Source of the DNA: Oscillospiraceae bacterium
GTDB taxonomy: Bacteria; Bacillota_A; Clostridia; Oscillospirales; CAG-272
Direction: 5' to 3'
Assembly (NCBI GenBank): GCA_015064425.1
Contig: SVSF01000005.1
Coordinates: 1 to 34,530, forward strand
DNA length: 34,530 nucleotides
Position 1 is the first letter of the stretch; each line of letters starts with the position of its first letter. The notes under the pieces are model-generated. The model worked only from the letters and a program-made list of their open reading frames with translations. It was not told where the DNA came from and searched no databases. The position numbers were made by a program, and so were the translations under genes. This document shows positions 14,131-23,544 of this stretch, in pieces.

Positions 14131-14907
14131 TCAGTATGTTTCTTCAAAGGACGTGCTTTCAGTATCGAAAAGCTCGCTTTCGGAAAGCTTTATTTCACTC
14201 TCCGCCTCCGAAGTTTTTTCTCCGCGGGGTCTTCTTCTGCGGCGGCTCTTGCTTTTGGTCTCTGCCTTGCCGTCATCGAGAGAAATAACTACTCTGCGGT
14301 TGTTCTCCACACCTACAGATATGGTGGTAACACCTTCTATATTCTGTATTTCGGAATGGATTATTCTTCTTTCATAGGGATTCATAGGCTCAAGAGTAAC
14401 ACTTCTGCGGTTCTTAAGCACCTTTGCAGCCATTCTGCGTGCAAGATTTTTGAGAGTCTCCTCTCTCTTGTCTCTGTAGTTTTCAATATCAAGGAATATC
14501 TTGGTATAGTTTCTCGAAAGACCTTCTTCTTTCTTGTTTGCTGCCAGATTTACAAGATACTGAAGAGCGTCAAGCGTATCTCCGTGATGACCGATAAGTA
14601 CGCCTGCCTGGTCACCCTTTATACGGATAACTCTGCCGTCGTCCTTTTCCTCATCATCCATATCAACTTCTACGTTGAGCTCCATTTCCTTTACGACCGT
14701 CTTTACAAAGTTAAGCGCCAATTCAGCCGGGGTCTCCGAATAAGTGATTTTTACCTTGGCGGGAACAGCTCCGATACCGAGTATTCCCTTTTTGGGGCGC
14801 TCAACAACTTCCTTGATTATATTATCTTCATCAAGGCCGTACTGTTTTATACCGTTGGCGATCGCTTCTTCAACGGTCTTTCCTGTTACAAATACTTCGC
14901 GTTTCAA
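14131..14907 (-). CDS. jag: RNA-binding protein Jag/KhpB (SpoIIIJ-associated)
   Basis: 258-residue cytosolic RNA-binding protein linked to YidC/SpoIIIJ and cell-wall control. Jag-N domain at 1-52 (VFVTGKTVEEAI, RPKKGILGIGAVPAKV), KH domain (about 93-125, GDQAGVLIGHHGDTLDALQ), R3H domain (about 140-205, NPYERRIIHSEI). A low-complexity tail has an Arg run (KSRRRRRPRG) then Ser/Glu repeats. The start codon is TTG at 14907, chosen because AGAGGTG sits at the right distance and no better ATG exists. 35 bp after yidC. Confidence 0.95.
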   Translation of the reverse strand: MKREVFVTGKTVEEAIANGIKQYGLDEDNIIKEVVERPKKGILGIGAVPAKVKITYSETPAELALNFVKTVVKEMELNVEVDMDDEEKDDGRVIRIKGDQAGVLIGHHGDTLDALQYLVNLAANKKEEGLSRNYTKIFLDIENYRDKREETLKNLARRMAAKVLKNRRSVTLEPMNPYERRIIHSEIQNIEGVTTISVGVENNRRVVISLDDGKAETKSKSRRRRRPRGEKTSEAESEIKLSESELFDTESTSFEETY

Positions 14908-14942
14908 AAAAACACCTCTTATAAAGCTATATTAGATCGGAA

Positions 14943-16067
14943 TCATCTTCCGTCTTCGTCATCCTTAAGCTTAGCCTTTCCGATAAGCTCATTTCCGCCT
15001 TCAGCGTCTTTTTTTTCAATAAGCTTGGACTCTTTCGATGTCTTTTCCTCGGAGGGCTTTTCCGTATTATAGTCTTCGTCGTCAATGTGGTGCAGAGATC
15101 TGGGTCTGGGTTTGGAAGGATCGCGTTCCTTTTCGGTCTTCTTCACCTTCTTGCCGCTTCCCATTATTTCTTTTTCAGCCGCTCTCATCTCTTCCTCGGT
15201 AAATACGGGATAGGGATACATGAGTTTTAATATGAACTGCTGGAGTGTTCCGAAAATATTCTGGAATATCCAATAAACGCCTACTATGGCGGGAACCTCA
15301 AACGTGATCCATACCGAGAGGAGAGGCATCATATAGTCCATCATCTTCATGGAGCATCCGCCTGCCTGTGCAACCTGCTCGGGCTGATAGGTAAGCTTTC
15401 TGTTGAGCTTCATTGAGAGGAACATAAACACAAAGGTAAGAATCGGAACAAGTATAAGCCAATTAAGAGCAAGTGAAGGTGTTCCTGCCAGATCTATTGG
15501 ACCTACGTTAAAGGTAGGAAGCTTTTCAATAGTATCGTATACGGTACCTTCAAAGAGATGTGAAACCTTGTCAAATAGTCCGTTTTCTCTTATCATGGAT
15601 ATATAGTCTATCTCACTTGTCGCATTGGTTACAGTGAGTCCGTTCTCTATAAGAACGTTCTTTATAGATTCAACGGAATCCTTCGAAAGTCTGCAAATAT
15701 AGGTAAGAGGTCCTCTTATAACGTAGTAGAGGGATATAAGGATGGGAAACTGTATGACAAGAGGAAGACATCCGCTCATGGGGTTGTAATTTTCCTTCTG
15801 ATAGAGATCCATTATCTCCTGCTGCATCTTCTGCTGCGTTACCTTATCGGTCCTGCCCGCATATTTTTTTCTTATAGCAGTTTCCTTAGGTCTTAAAGCT
15901 GCCTGCTTTACCATATTTTTCTGCTGTTTGATTCCGAGAGGGAAAAGCAGGATCTTGGTAGCAAGAGCAAAAAGTATAATAACTACAAAATAGTTCGGTA
16001 TAAGCGAATAAAAAAATCTTAAGATGTAGCCTAGACCCACACCTATAAATCCGAATAACGATTCCAT
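14943..16067 (-). CDS. yidC: Membrane protein insertase YidC/SpoIIIJ (Oxa1 family)
   Basis: 374-residue inner-membrane insertase of the Gram-positive type, without the large periplasmic domain of E. coli YidC. Membrane segments near residues 6-26 and 30-47 (NYFVVIILFALATKILLFP), a cytosolic hairpin rich in Lys/Gln (KKYAGRTDKVTQQKMQQE), then GCLPLVIQFPILISLYYV, LILVPILTFVFMFL and VPAIVGVYWIFQNIFG. The loop between the second and third core segments is unusually long (about 80 residues). The C-terminal ~75 residues are charged. No lipobox is evident. The start is ATG 16067 with AAGGAGA; an earlier TTG overlapping the yidD stop lacks support. Confidence 0.95.
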   Translation of the reverse strand: MESLFGFIGVGLGYILRFFYSLIPNYFVVIILFALATKILLFPLGIKQQKNMVKQAALRPKETAIRKKYAGRTDKVTQQKMQQEIMDLYQKENYNPMSGCLPLVIQFPILISLYYVIRGPLTYICRLSKDSVESIKNVLIENGLTVTNATSEIDYISMIRENGLFDKVSHLFEGTVYDTIEKLPTFNVGPIDLAGTPSLALNWLILVPILTFVFMFLSMKLNRKLTYQPEQVAQAGGCSMKMMDYMMPLLSVWITFEVPAIVGVYWIFQNIFGTLQQFILKLMYPYPVFTEEEMRAAEKEIMGSGKKVKKTEKERDPSKPRPRSLHHIDDEDYNTEKPSEEKTSKESKLIEKKDAEGGNELIGKAKLKDDEDGR

Positions 16068-16096
16068 AATTTCGAATCTTCTCCTTACTTTCTTGA

Positions 16097-16354
16097 TCAA
16101 TTATCCTTATTTCTTCTTTTTCTTTCGGGAACCGGGTCGTATCCGCCTTTACAATAAGGATTGCAACGCAATATGCGCCATATGCTTAATGCCGTTCCCA
16201 CTATAATGCCCCATTCCTTTATCGCATCGATAGCATATTGGGAGCAGCTCGGTGTAAAACGGCAGCACGGCGCTTTCAAAGGTGATATATATTTTCTGTA
16301 AAGCCTTATGGGAAATACGGCTATTTCTTTTATATATCCGTACAGCTTCTTCAT
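16097..16354 (-). CDS. yidD: Membrane protein insertion efficiency factor YidD
   Basis: 85 residues with the family pattern YRKYISPLKAPCCRFTPSCS, followed by YAIDAIKEWG, ILRCNPYCKGGYDPVP. Assists YidC-dependent insertion at the inner face of the membrane. Its ATG overlaps the rnpA stop by 4 bp, so translation is coupled in the conserved rpmH-rnpA-yidD-yidC order. Confidence 0.97.
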   Translation of the reverse strand: MKKLYGYIKEIAVFPIRLYRKYISPLKAPCCRFTPSCSQYAIDAIKEWGIIVGTALSIWRILRCNPYCKGGYDPVPERKRRNKDN

Positions 16355-16734
16355 ATAAGCATACCAAGCTCCTTAAAAGCCTTCTTAAGGTCTCTCTTTA
16401 CATCACTGCTTTTGGAACAAAGAGATGCATCTCTTGCAACTATTACCACAAGATAGCCCTTTTTTACACTGTTCTCCTTACAAAGAAGTCTGTACCCTTC
16501 TCTCAGTACTCTGCGGCATCTGTTCCTCTCTACGGCAGTTTTTGCCCTTCTCGACACGGTTATGCCGAGTCTGTTGATCTTTTCTTTGAGAGGGTTTGCC
16601 GCCTTAAGTGCCTTTGCACGGTAATCGGGCAGTATATATACCACCGCAGTTCTAGTTACCGCCTTGCTTCCCTTTTTATAGGCTTTTGCGAAAAGATGGT
16701 TTTCCTTTAATGAGGTATATTTCAATGCTTCCAC
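16351..16734 (-). CDS. rnpA: Ribonuclease P protein component
   Basis: 127-residue basic cofactor of RNase P RNA in 5' maturation of tRNAs. Family marks are LKENHLFAKAYKKGSKA and the RNR motif AVERNRCRRVLREGYR, with the RLGITVSRRAKTA strand before it. Follows rpmH after a hairpin that probably reduces readthrough from the strong rpmH promoter. Confidence 0.96.
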   Translation of the reverse strand: MEALKYTSLKENHLFAKAYKKGSKAVTRTAVVYILPDYRAKALKAANPLKEKINRLGITVSRRAKTAVERNRCRRVLREGYRLLCKENSVKKGYLVVIVARDASLCSKSSDVKRDLKKAFKELGMLI

Positions 16735-16767
16735 CCCGTTTTACGGTATATCTTTCCGTATTAAAAC

Positions 16768-16795
16768 AAAAACCCCCGAGATCCTCGGCGGTTTT
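16768..16795 (-). terminator. Partial terminator/attenuator between rpmH and rnpA
   Basis: Minus strand AAAACCGCCGAG, loop GAT, CTCGGGGGTTTT, with one internal G-G mismatch, then TGTTTT. Expected to let only part of rpmH transcription reach rnpA. Confidence 0.72.
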
Positions 16796-16811
16796 GTATC
16801 CCGACTTAAAA

Positions 16812-16952
16812 TCAGTATGTGAGTCTTGCGCGACCCTTTGCACGTCTTCTCTTTAAAACGTTTCTGCCGTCAGCAGTAGCCATTCTCTTTCTGAAGCCGT
16901 GAACCTTTTTTCTGTGCAGCTTCTTGGGCTGGTATGTTCTGAGCATTGCCAT
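16812..16952 (-). CDS. rpmH: 50S ribosomal protein L34
   Basis: 46 residues, starting [16 protein letters not shown] and ending KGRARLTY, with the L34 core [12 protein letters not shown] and [11 protein letters not shown]. The start ATG 16952 has AAAGGAG 9 bp upstream; an internal ATG two codons on (16946) is an alternative giving the usual 44 residues. First gene of the leftward origin-proximal operon, about 80 bp after a strong promoter. Confidence 0.97.
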   Translation of the reverse strand: MAMLRTYQPKKLHRKKVHGFRKRMATADGRNVLKRRRAKGRARLTY

Positions 16953-17035
16953 TTTTGATTTCTCCTTTTATAGCATTTTTTATTTATTTCATTATTTTTT
17001 ACAGACTCTCCGCGCAATTCGCGACGGTACTTTAT

Positions 17036-17065
17036 ATTATATACATATTTTTTTCGGCTTGTCAA
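17036..17065 (-). promoter_or_regulatory. Sigma-A promoter of rpmH
   Basis: Minus strand TTGACA (17060-17065), 18-bp spacer, TATAAT (17036-17041), both perfect consensus. Lies in the 280-bp rpmH-dnaA gap, which is very AT-rich but contains no TTATCCACA or TTTTCAACA box that I could find. Confidence 0.85.
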
Positions 17066-17139
17066 GTATTTTTCTCCAAATCTATTAATAAAAAACGACA
17101 TTTTATGCTTCAAATTATGGTACAATATACTCAAAACCC

Positions 17140-17168
17140 TTGATATTGATATTATTGTATGATATAAT
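17140..17168 (+). promoter_or_regulatory. Sigma-A promoter of dnaA
   Basis: TTGATA (17140-17145), 17-bp spacer, extended minus-10 TGATATAAT (hexamer 17163-17168). About 57 nt of AT-rich leader before dnaA. Confidence 0.75.
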
Positions 17169-17232
17169 AATTTATATTATAATTATATATTATTTAAAAT
17201 ATAAAAGTCGTTTTTTTGAAAGGGAGGATTTT

Positions 17233-18600
17233 ATGCAGTCATTGGAAGATATCTGGAAAATAGTGCTTGATCTGATGAAGCAGGAATTTTCGTCTACCTC
17301 TCTGAATCTTTGGTTCAGCGATCTTGAGCTGATCTCTCTTACGGACAGCACCGCAGTTCTTCTCTGTCCCAGTGAGTTCAAAAAAGGTCATATAAGCAGA
17401 CATTACATACCAACCATAGCAAAATACCTTAAAGAAGTGCTGAATTTCGAGGTGAACGTGGAGCTTAAGCTCAAGACTGATCCCGAAAAGAAAAACGGGT
17501 TCTTCTCCGAAATGAATCTTCCCGAAAAGTCGGGAGACGGTGATGAGCCTTCATTCTATGAAAGCAAAAAGAAAAAGAAGAACCCCTTTAATTCCTCATA
17601 CACTTTTGAGAATTTCATTGTGGGAAATTCAAATAAATTTGCTCACGCCATGTGTATAGCCGTTGCAAATAACCCCGGAACGGAATATAATCCTCTTTTC
17701 ATTTACGGACCGAGCGGTCTCGGAAAGACCCACCTCCTTTACGCCATTACAAACCATATATCTCAGAATAATCCCGAGCTTGATATAGTTTACGTAAAGG
17801 GTGAGGAATTTACAAACCAGCTTATTGAAAACATAAAATATAAGTCTACGGAGAGTTTCAGGGAAAGATACAGAAAGGCAGATGTACTCCTTATTGACGA
17901 TATACAGTTCATTGCCGGAAGGGTATCGACACAGGAGGAATTCTTCCACACATTTAATGCACTGTACGAGGACAACAGACAGATAATACTTACTTCAGAC
18001 CGCCCTCCCAAGGACATAGAGCATCTTGAGGAAAGGCTCAGAACAAGATTTGAAAGCAGCCTTCCCGCTGACATCCAGCCTCCTGATTATGAGTTAAGAC
18101 TTGCAATATTAAAGAGCAAGGCAGAACTTATGGGTCTCAATATGCCTCACGAGGTAATGGAGTACATTGCGAAGAATCTTAAAAACAACGTAAGACAGCT
18201 TGAGGGCGCAATTAAAAAGGTAAGCGCTCAAAGCTTTTTGAGCGGAGATCCCATAACGATAGATCTAACCATATCCTGCATAGCAGATATGATGACAGGC
18301 TCTGAGCCTATGAGTGTTACCGCAGAAAAAATACTTGACAAGGTATCTAAAAGATACGGTATCTCATCAGAAGACATAAAGGGAAAGAAGCAGACCAGGG
18401 ATATTGCCAATGCAAGGCATATATTCATCTATATAACAAAAAAACTTACAGATATGTCATATCCGGCTATTGGAAAGATATTGAACAGAAATTATTCTTC
18501 AATGATATCCTCTTATAAACTCATTGAAGGTAAAATGAGTGAAAACACCCTGTTTGAAATAGAGATAGACCAGCTTGTTGCAGAGGTAAAAGATCAATAA
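17233..18600 (+). CDS. dnaA: Chromosomal replication initiator DnaA, with divergent box-recognition motif
   Basis: AAA+ ATPase that binds DnaA boxes, melts the origin and loads helicase; 455 residues. Domain I (1-80), charged linker (81-118), AAA+ core with Walker A GPSGLGKTH (159-167), Walker B LLIDDIQF (219-226), arginine-finger box LEERLRTRF (265-273), and domain IV (about 366-455). Odd: the usual FGGRDHTTV signature of the DNA-binding HTH is L417-N-R-N-Y-S-S-M424. It is one residue shorter, with Asp to Asn, His to Tyr, both Thr to Ser. The upstream minor-groove Arg is kept (R395). The start is ATG 17233 behind GGGAGG; an upstream in-frame ATG at 17140 lies in the promoter. Confidence 0.97.
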   Translation: MQSLEDIWKIVLDLMKQEFSSTSLNLWFSDLELISLTDSTAVLLCPSEFKKGHISRHYIPTIAKYLKEVLNFEVNVELKLKTDPEKKNGFFSEMNLPEKSGDGDEPSFYESKKKKKNPFNSSYTFENFIVGNSNKFAHAMCIAVANNPGTEYNPLFIYGPSGLGKTHLLYAITNHISQNNPELDIVYVKGEEFTNQLIENIKYKSTESFRERYRKADVLLIDDIQFIAGRVSTQEEFFHTFNALYEDNRQIILTSDRPPKDIEHLEERLRTRFESSLPADIQPPDYELRLAILKSKAELMGLNMPHEVMEYIAKNLKNNVRQLEGAIKKVSAQSFLSGDPITIDLTISCIADMMTGSEPMSVTAEKILDKVSKRYGISSEDIKGKKQTRDIANARHIFIYITKKLTDMSYPAIGKILNRNYSSMISSYKLIEGKMSENTLFEIEIDQLVAEVKDQ

Positions 18601-18612
18601 AGCTCATTTCTG

Positions 18613-18731
18613 TTTTCAACATATACTGTTGAAAGTTTTTTCGGCATAAACAAAAGGAATTCTTAAGATTTCAACGTTTTAACGCCGACTACTACTATTA
18701 CTGCTAATTAATAATAATAAATTATTTATCT
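18613..18731. other. oriC: Candidate oriC unwinding region (DnaA-type boxes, GC cluster, DnaA-trios)
   Basis: In the dnaA-dnaN gap: TTTTCAACA (18613-18621, +) faces TGTTGAAAG (18627-18635). A degenerate copy ATTTCAACG (18668-18676) is followed by GC cluster CGCCG (18683-18687) and six triplets CTACTACTATTACTGCTA (18689-18706). Read 3'-5' on the other strand these are GAT GAT GAT AAT GAC GAT, i.e. DnaA-trios. An AT-only stretch follows (18707-18730). Box, GC cluster, trio and AT-rich order is the basal unwinding system described for B. subtilis oriC. Only the box sequence is unconventional. The inverted pair could alternatively be a weak dnaA terminator, since T6 follows it. Confidence 0.75.
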
Positions 18732-18778
18732 TTTTATACGGGTCAAAAAGGATCCGTGCTATCAAAGGAGTTGAAAAT

Positions 18779-19909
18779 ATGAAAGTTACTTTTGACCGCG
18801 ACATTTTGATGCAGGCAGTATCATCTGCTATGGGAACAGTATCAAACAAAAGCACTATCGCTTCTATCGAAGGTATTCTTATAAATACCGAGGGAGGAAA
18901 CTGCATTATGTCCTCCTACGATCTTGAAAAAGGTATTGAGATGAAGGTTGAAGCGGAAGTAATAAAGGAAGGCTCTTACATAATAAATGCTCAAAAGCTT
19001 AATCAGATAGTCAGAGCTATGCCTAAGGGTGATATTACGATAGAGGTAGACAGCAGAAATATCACCAAGATATCAGCCGGAAGATCCGAATTTGAACTTC
19101 ATGCTCTTAACGGATCCGATTTTCCGAAGCTTCCGGACTTTTCCGGAGATATCAGCTTCTATATTGCTCAGAACGTGCTCAGAAGAATTATACAGCAGGT
19201 AAGCTTTGCAATCGCTCAAAACGATTCGAGACCTGCGCTTAACGGTGCATTCTTTAAGATAGAGAATAATAAGCTCACGGTAGTATCCTGCGATGCTAAC
19301 AGGCTTGCTCTTTGCGAAAAGGAAAGCGATATTACTGCTGAAACAGAAAATCTCAGCGAAAGCTTCATAGTTCCCGGAAAGACCTTGAGCGAGCTTATGA
19401 AGATACTTGACGATTCAGATGAAAAGGTAAGAATAAACCTTACGAGAAAGCATATTATATTTGCTTTTGAGAACAGCCTCTTCTTCTCCAGACTTATTGA
19501 CAGCGAATATATAGACTATAACAGATTCATACCCAAGTCTAATAAGGTAGAGGTAAAGCTAAGCTGCTCCGAATTTATAGGAAGCCTTGAAAGAGCATCT
19601 CTGGTTACGGAGGACAGAAGTGTTGGACAAACAAAGAGCCCCGTAAAGCTTAATTTTACAGACGGAATACTTAACGTTTCATCTGTATCCGTTACCGGTA
19701 AGGTATCTGATGAGATAGCTATAGAAAAAGAGGGAGACGATATTGAGATAGGATTTAACTGCAGATATCTTCTCGATGCTCTGCGTTCATGCGAAGAAGA
19801 AGATATAAAGGTATATATGTCCACTCCCCTTATGAGTATGATAATAGGACCTGCAAAAGAAAAAGAAGGAGAGAGTTTCACATTTCTCGTCCTTCCGGTA
19901 AAAATGTAA
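18779..19909 (+). CDS. dnaN: DNA polymerase III beta subunit (sliding clamp)
   Basis: 376 residues, standard length for the three-domain ring clamp that tethers Pol III. Recognised from MKVTFDRDILMQAVSSAM, NAQKLNQIVRAMP, ALNGSDFPKLPDF, NDSRPALNGAFF, the VSCDANRLALCE strand and the C-terminal FLVLPVKM. RBS AAAGGAG before ATG 18779. Follows the oriC-like gap; recF starts 4 bp after its stop. Confidence 0.97.
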   Translation: MKVTFDRDILMQAVSSAMGTVSNKSTIASIEGILINTEGGNCIMSSYDLEKGIEMKVEAEVIKEGSYIINAQKLNQIVRAMPKGDITIEVDSRNITKISAGRSEFELHALNGSDFPKLPDFSGDISFYIAQNVLRRIIQQVSFAIAQNDSRPALNGAFFKIENNKLTVVSCDANRLALCEKESDITAETENLSESFIVPGKTLSELMKILDDSDEKVRINLTRKHIIFAFENSLFFSRLIDSEYIDYNRFIPKSNKVEVKLSCSEFIGSLERASLVTEDRSVGQTKSPVKLNFTDGILNVSSVSVTGKVSDEIAIEKEGDDIEIGFNCRYLLDALRSCEEEDIKVYMSTPLMSMIIGPAKEKEGESFTFLVLPVKM

Positions 19910-19913
19910 ATAG

Positions 19914-20984
19914 ATGATATGCAACAGAATAAAGCTTTCCGATTACAGAAACGTCGGAAAGGCTGAAATTTGCTTCGAGCCGGGCGTTAATTTTCTTTTT
20001 GGTGAGAATGCAGAGGGGAAGACAAATCTCCTTGAGGCTGTCTATTTATTTGCCAGAGGACGGAGTTTCAGAACCTCTCACGACACGGAACTCATAATGC
20101 ACGAAAAAGAATATGCTTCCGCAGAGCTAGAATTCACGGACAGAAACAGAAAACAGAAGCTGGAGCTCTACTATAATTCTCAAGGACAGAGAAGAACAGT
20201 AAAAAATGGGGTATCTATAAGCCGTATGTCCGAGTTTATAGGAAGCTTCAGAGCGGTTCTCTTTTGTCCGCAGATGCTTGGAATAGTTCAGGACGGGCCC
20301 GCAGCAAGAAGAAGTTTTTTGGATATTGCCATATCCCAGATAGATCCTATCTATCTTTCCTCGTTACAGAAATACAAAAATCTTATAAATCAAAGAAACG
20401 CCCTCTTGAAGGAATATTACAGTCAAAAAGAAGGCTTTGAGACAATGATGGATGTATTTGCGGAACAGATATCAGAATGTGCCGAAATAATTGCTCAAAA
20501 GAGACTTTCGTATACGGAAAGTCTCGACAAAAACGTAAAGCTCTATTTTGAGGATATGATGGGAGAAAAGGAAAGACCTATCATAAGCTATGGCTGCTAC
20601 AAAAGCAAAGATGAATTTTATAAGCTTTTTACGGAAAATATTCAAAAAGAGATAAAATATGCCGTAAGCTTGTACGGGCCTCATAAGGATGAGCTTGATA
20701 TAAAGCTTAACGGATACGACGCAAAAGAATTCTGTTCTCAGGGACAGCAAAGAAGTCTTGCTCTTGCTCTTAAGATAGCTGAAGGCGAGATATCAAAGGA
20801 AGTATGCGGAGAATACCCCGTATTTCTTTTCGATGATATAATGAGTGAGCTTGACGAAAAGAGAAGGTATTATCTTCTTAACAATCTGAAAAAGAGACAG
20901 ATAATTTTAAGTTCCTGCGAGGATCAGCTTTCGGATGTTCCGAAGTTTTTGGTCAAAGACGGAACTTACACAAGAATTAATTAA
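19914..20984 (+). CDS. recF: DNA replication and repair protein RecF
   Basis: 356-residue SMC-like ATPase that with RecO/RecR loads RecA at gaps. Walker A GENAEGKTN (family GxNxxGKTN), FARGRSFRT, the ABC-type signature SQGQQRSLALALK and Walker B VFLFDDIMSELDEKRR are present. Starts at ATG 19914, 4 bp after dnaN, without the small S4-domain gene (yaaA) that lies between dnaN and recF in B. subtilis. Confidence 0.96.
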   Translation: MICNRIKLSDYRNVGKAEICFEPGVNFLFGENAEGKTNLLEAVYLFARGRSFRTSHDTELIMHEKEYASAELEFTDRNRKQKLELYYNSQGQRRTVKNGVSISRMSEFIGSFRAVLFCPQMLGIVQDGPAARRSFLDIAISQIDPIYLSSLQKYKNLINQRNALLKEYYSQKEGFETMMDVFAEQISECAEIIAQKRLSYTESLDKNVKLYFEDMMGEKERPIISYGCYKSKDEFYKLFTENIQKEIKYAVSLYGPHKDELDIKLNGYDAKEFCSQGQQRSLALALKIAEGEISKEVCGEYPVFLFDDIMSELDEKRRYYLLNNLKKRQIILSSCEDQLSDVPKFLVKDGTYTRIN

Positions 20985-20995
20985 GGGTAAATGCT

Positions 20996-23237
<2,242 letters not shown>

Positions 23238-23247
23238 TCTGCAGTTA

Positions 23248-23497
23248 TTTTCAACATATATAAAATAGTGTCAAGAAGTTTTCAACATCATGTTGAAAAC
23301 TTCGGAACATACATTAAAAGTTTAAGAAAAAAATGAAGATGCAGAGAAATTTCTAACAAGAAAAAAGTACCGTAAAATAAGGGTAAAACTGAGTTTTTAC
23401 AGAAAACTAAGACAGATGTTGAAAAGTTTTGACATATGTTGAAAACTATGTTGAAACTTATGTTGAAAATAAACTTTAACAGTATAGATCTTCAACA
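23248..23497. repeat. Cluster of eight TTTTCAACA nonamers between gyrB and gyrA
   Basis: Plus-strand copies at 23248-23256 and 23279-23287, with a one-mismatch copy at 23489-23497 (TCTTCAACA). Minus-strand copies at 23291-23299, 23417-23425, 23437-23445 and 23461-23469, with a one-mismatch copy at 23449-23457. The pair at 23279/23291 sits in a perfect palindrome with 14-bp arms (23275-23288, 23290-23303) and a single central base. The last three minus-strand copies repeat every 12 bp. An A-rich stretch (about 23310-23400) separates the groups. The palindrome is not followed by a T-run, so it is not a terminator. The same nonamer occurs at the dnaA-dnaN unwinding region; best reading is a second DnaA-binding cluster. 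Confidence 0.82.
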
Positions 23498-23544
23498 TGA
23501 TGTCAAAAAACTTAAACGGTAATTTCAGAAAAACAGGTGAAATA

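Noticed and set aside
13810..15072. Open frame of 420 codons on the plus strand across mnmE, jag and yidC
   Set aside because: Antisense to three clear genes and runs across their boundaries; composition is that of a shadow frame.
16953..17232. rpmH-dnaA gap as the origin
   Set aside because: Very AT-rich and in the place where many Firmicutes have boxes, but no TTATCCACA or TTTTCAACA and no trio found; it is accounted for by two divergent promoters.
18613..18641. Inverted TTTTCAACA pair read as a dnaA terminator
   Set aside because: Possible, since T6 follows, but the stem is only 8 bp with few G-C pairs, and the same nonamer recurs in gyrB-gyrA as isolated, same-strand copies that cannot be terminators. 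Kept as an alternative.
23437..23470. The 12-bp periodic repeats as a CRISPR or minisatellite
   Set aside because: Only three units, no spacers, and the repeated core also occurs in inverted orientation and at dnaA-dnaN.
23497..23544. First in-frame ATG for gyrA
   Set aside because: Lies within the nonamer cluster without a ribosome binding site; ATG 23545 has AGGTGA and gives a normal N-terminus.
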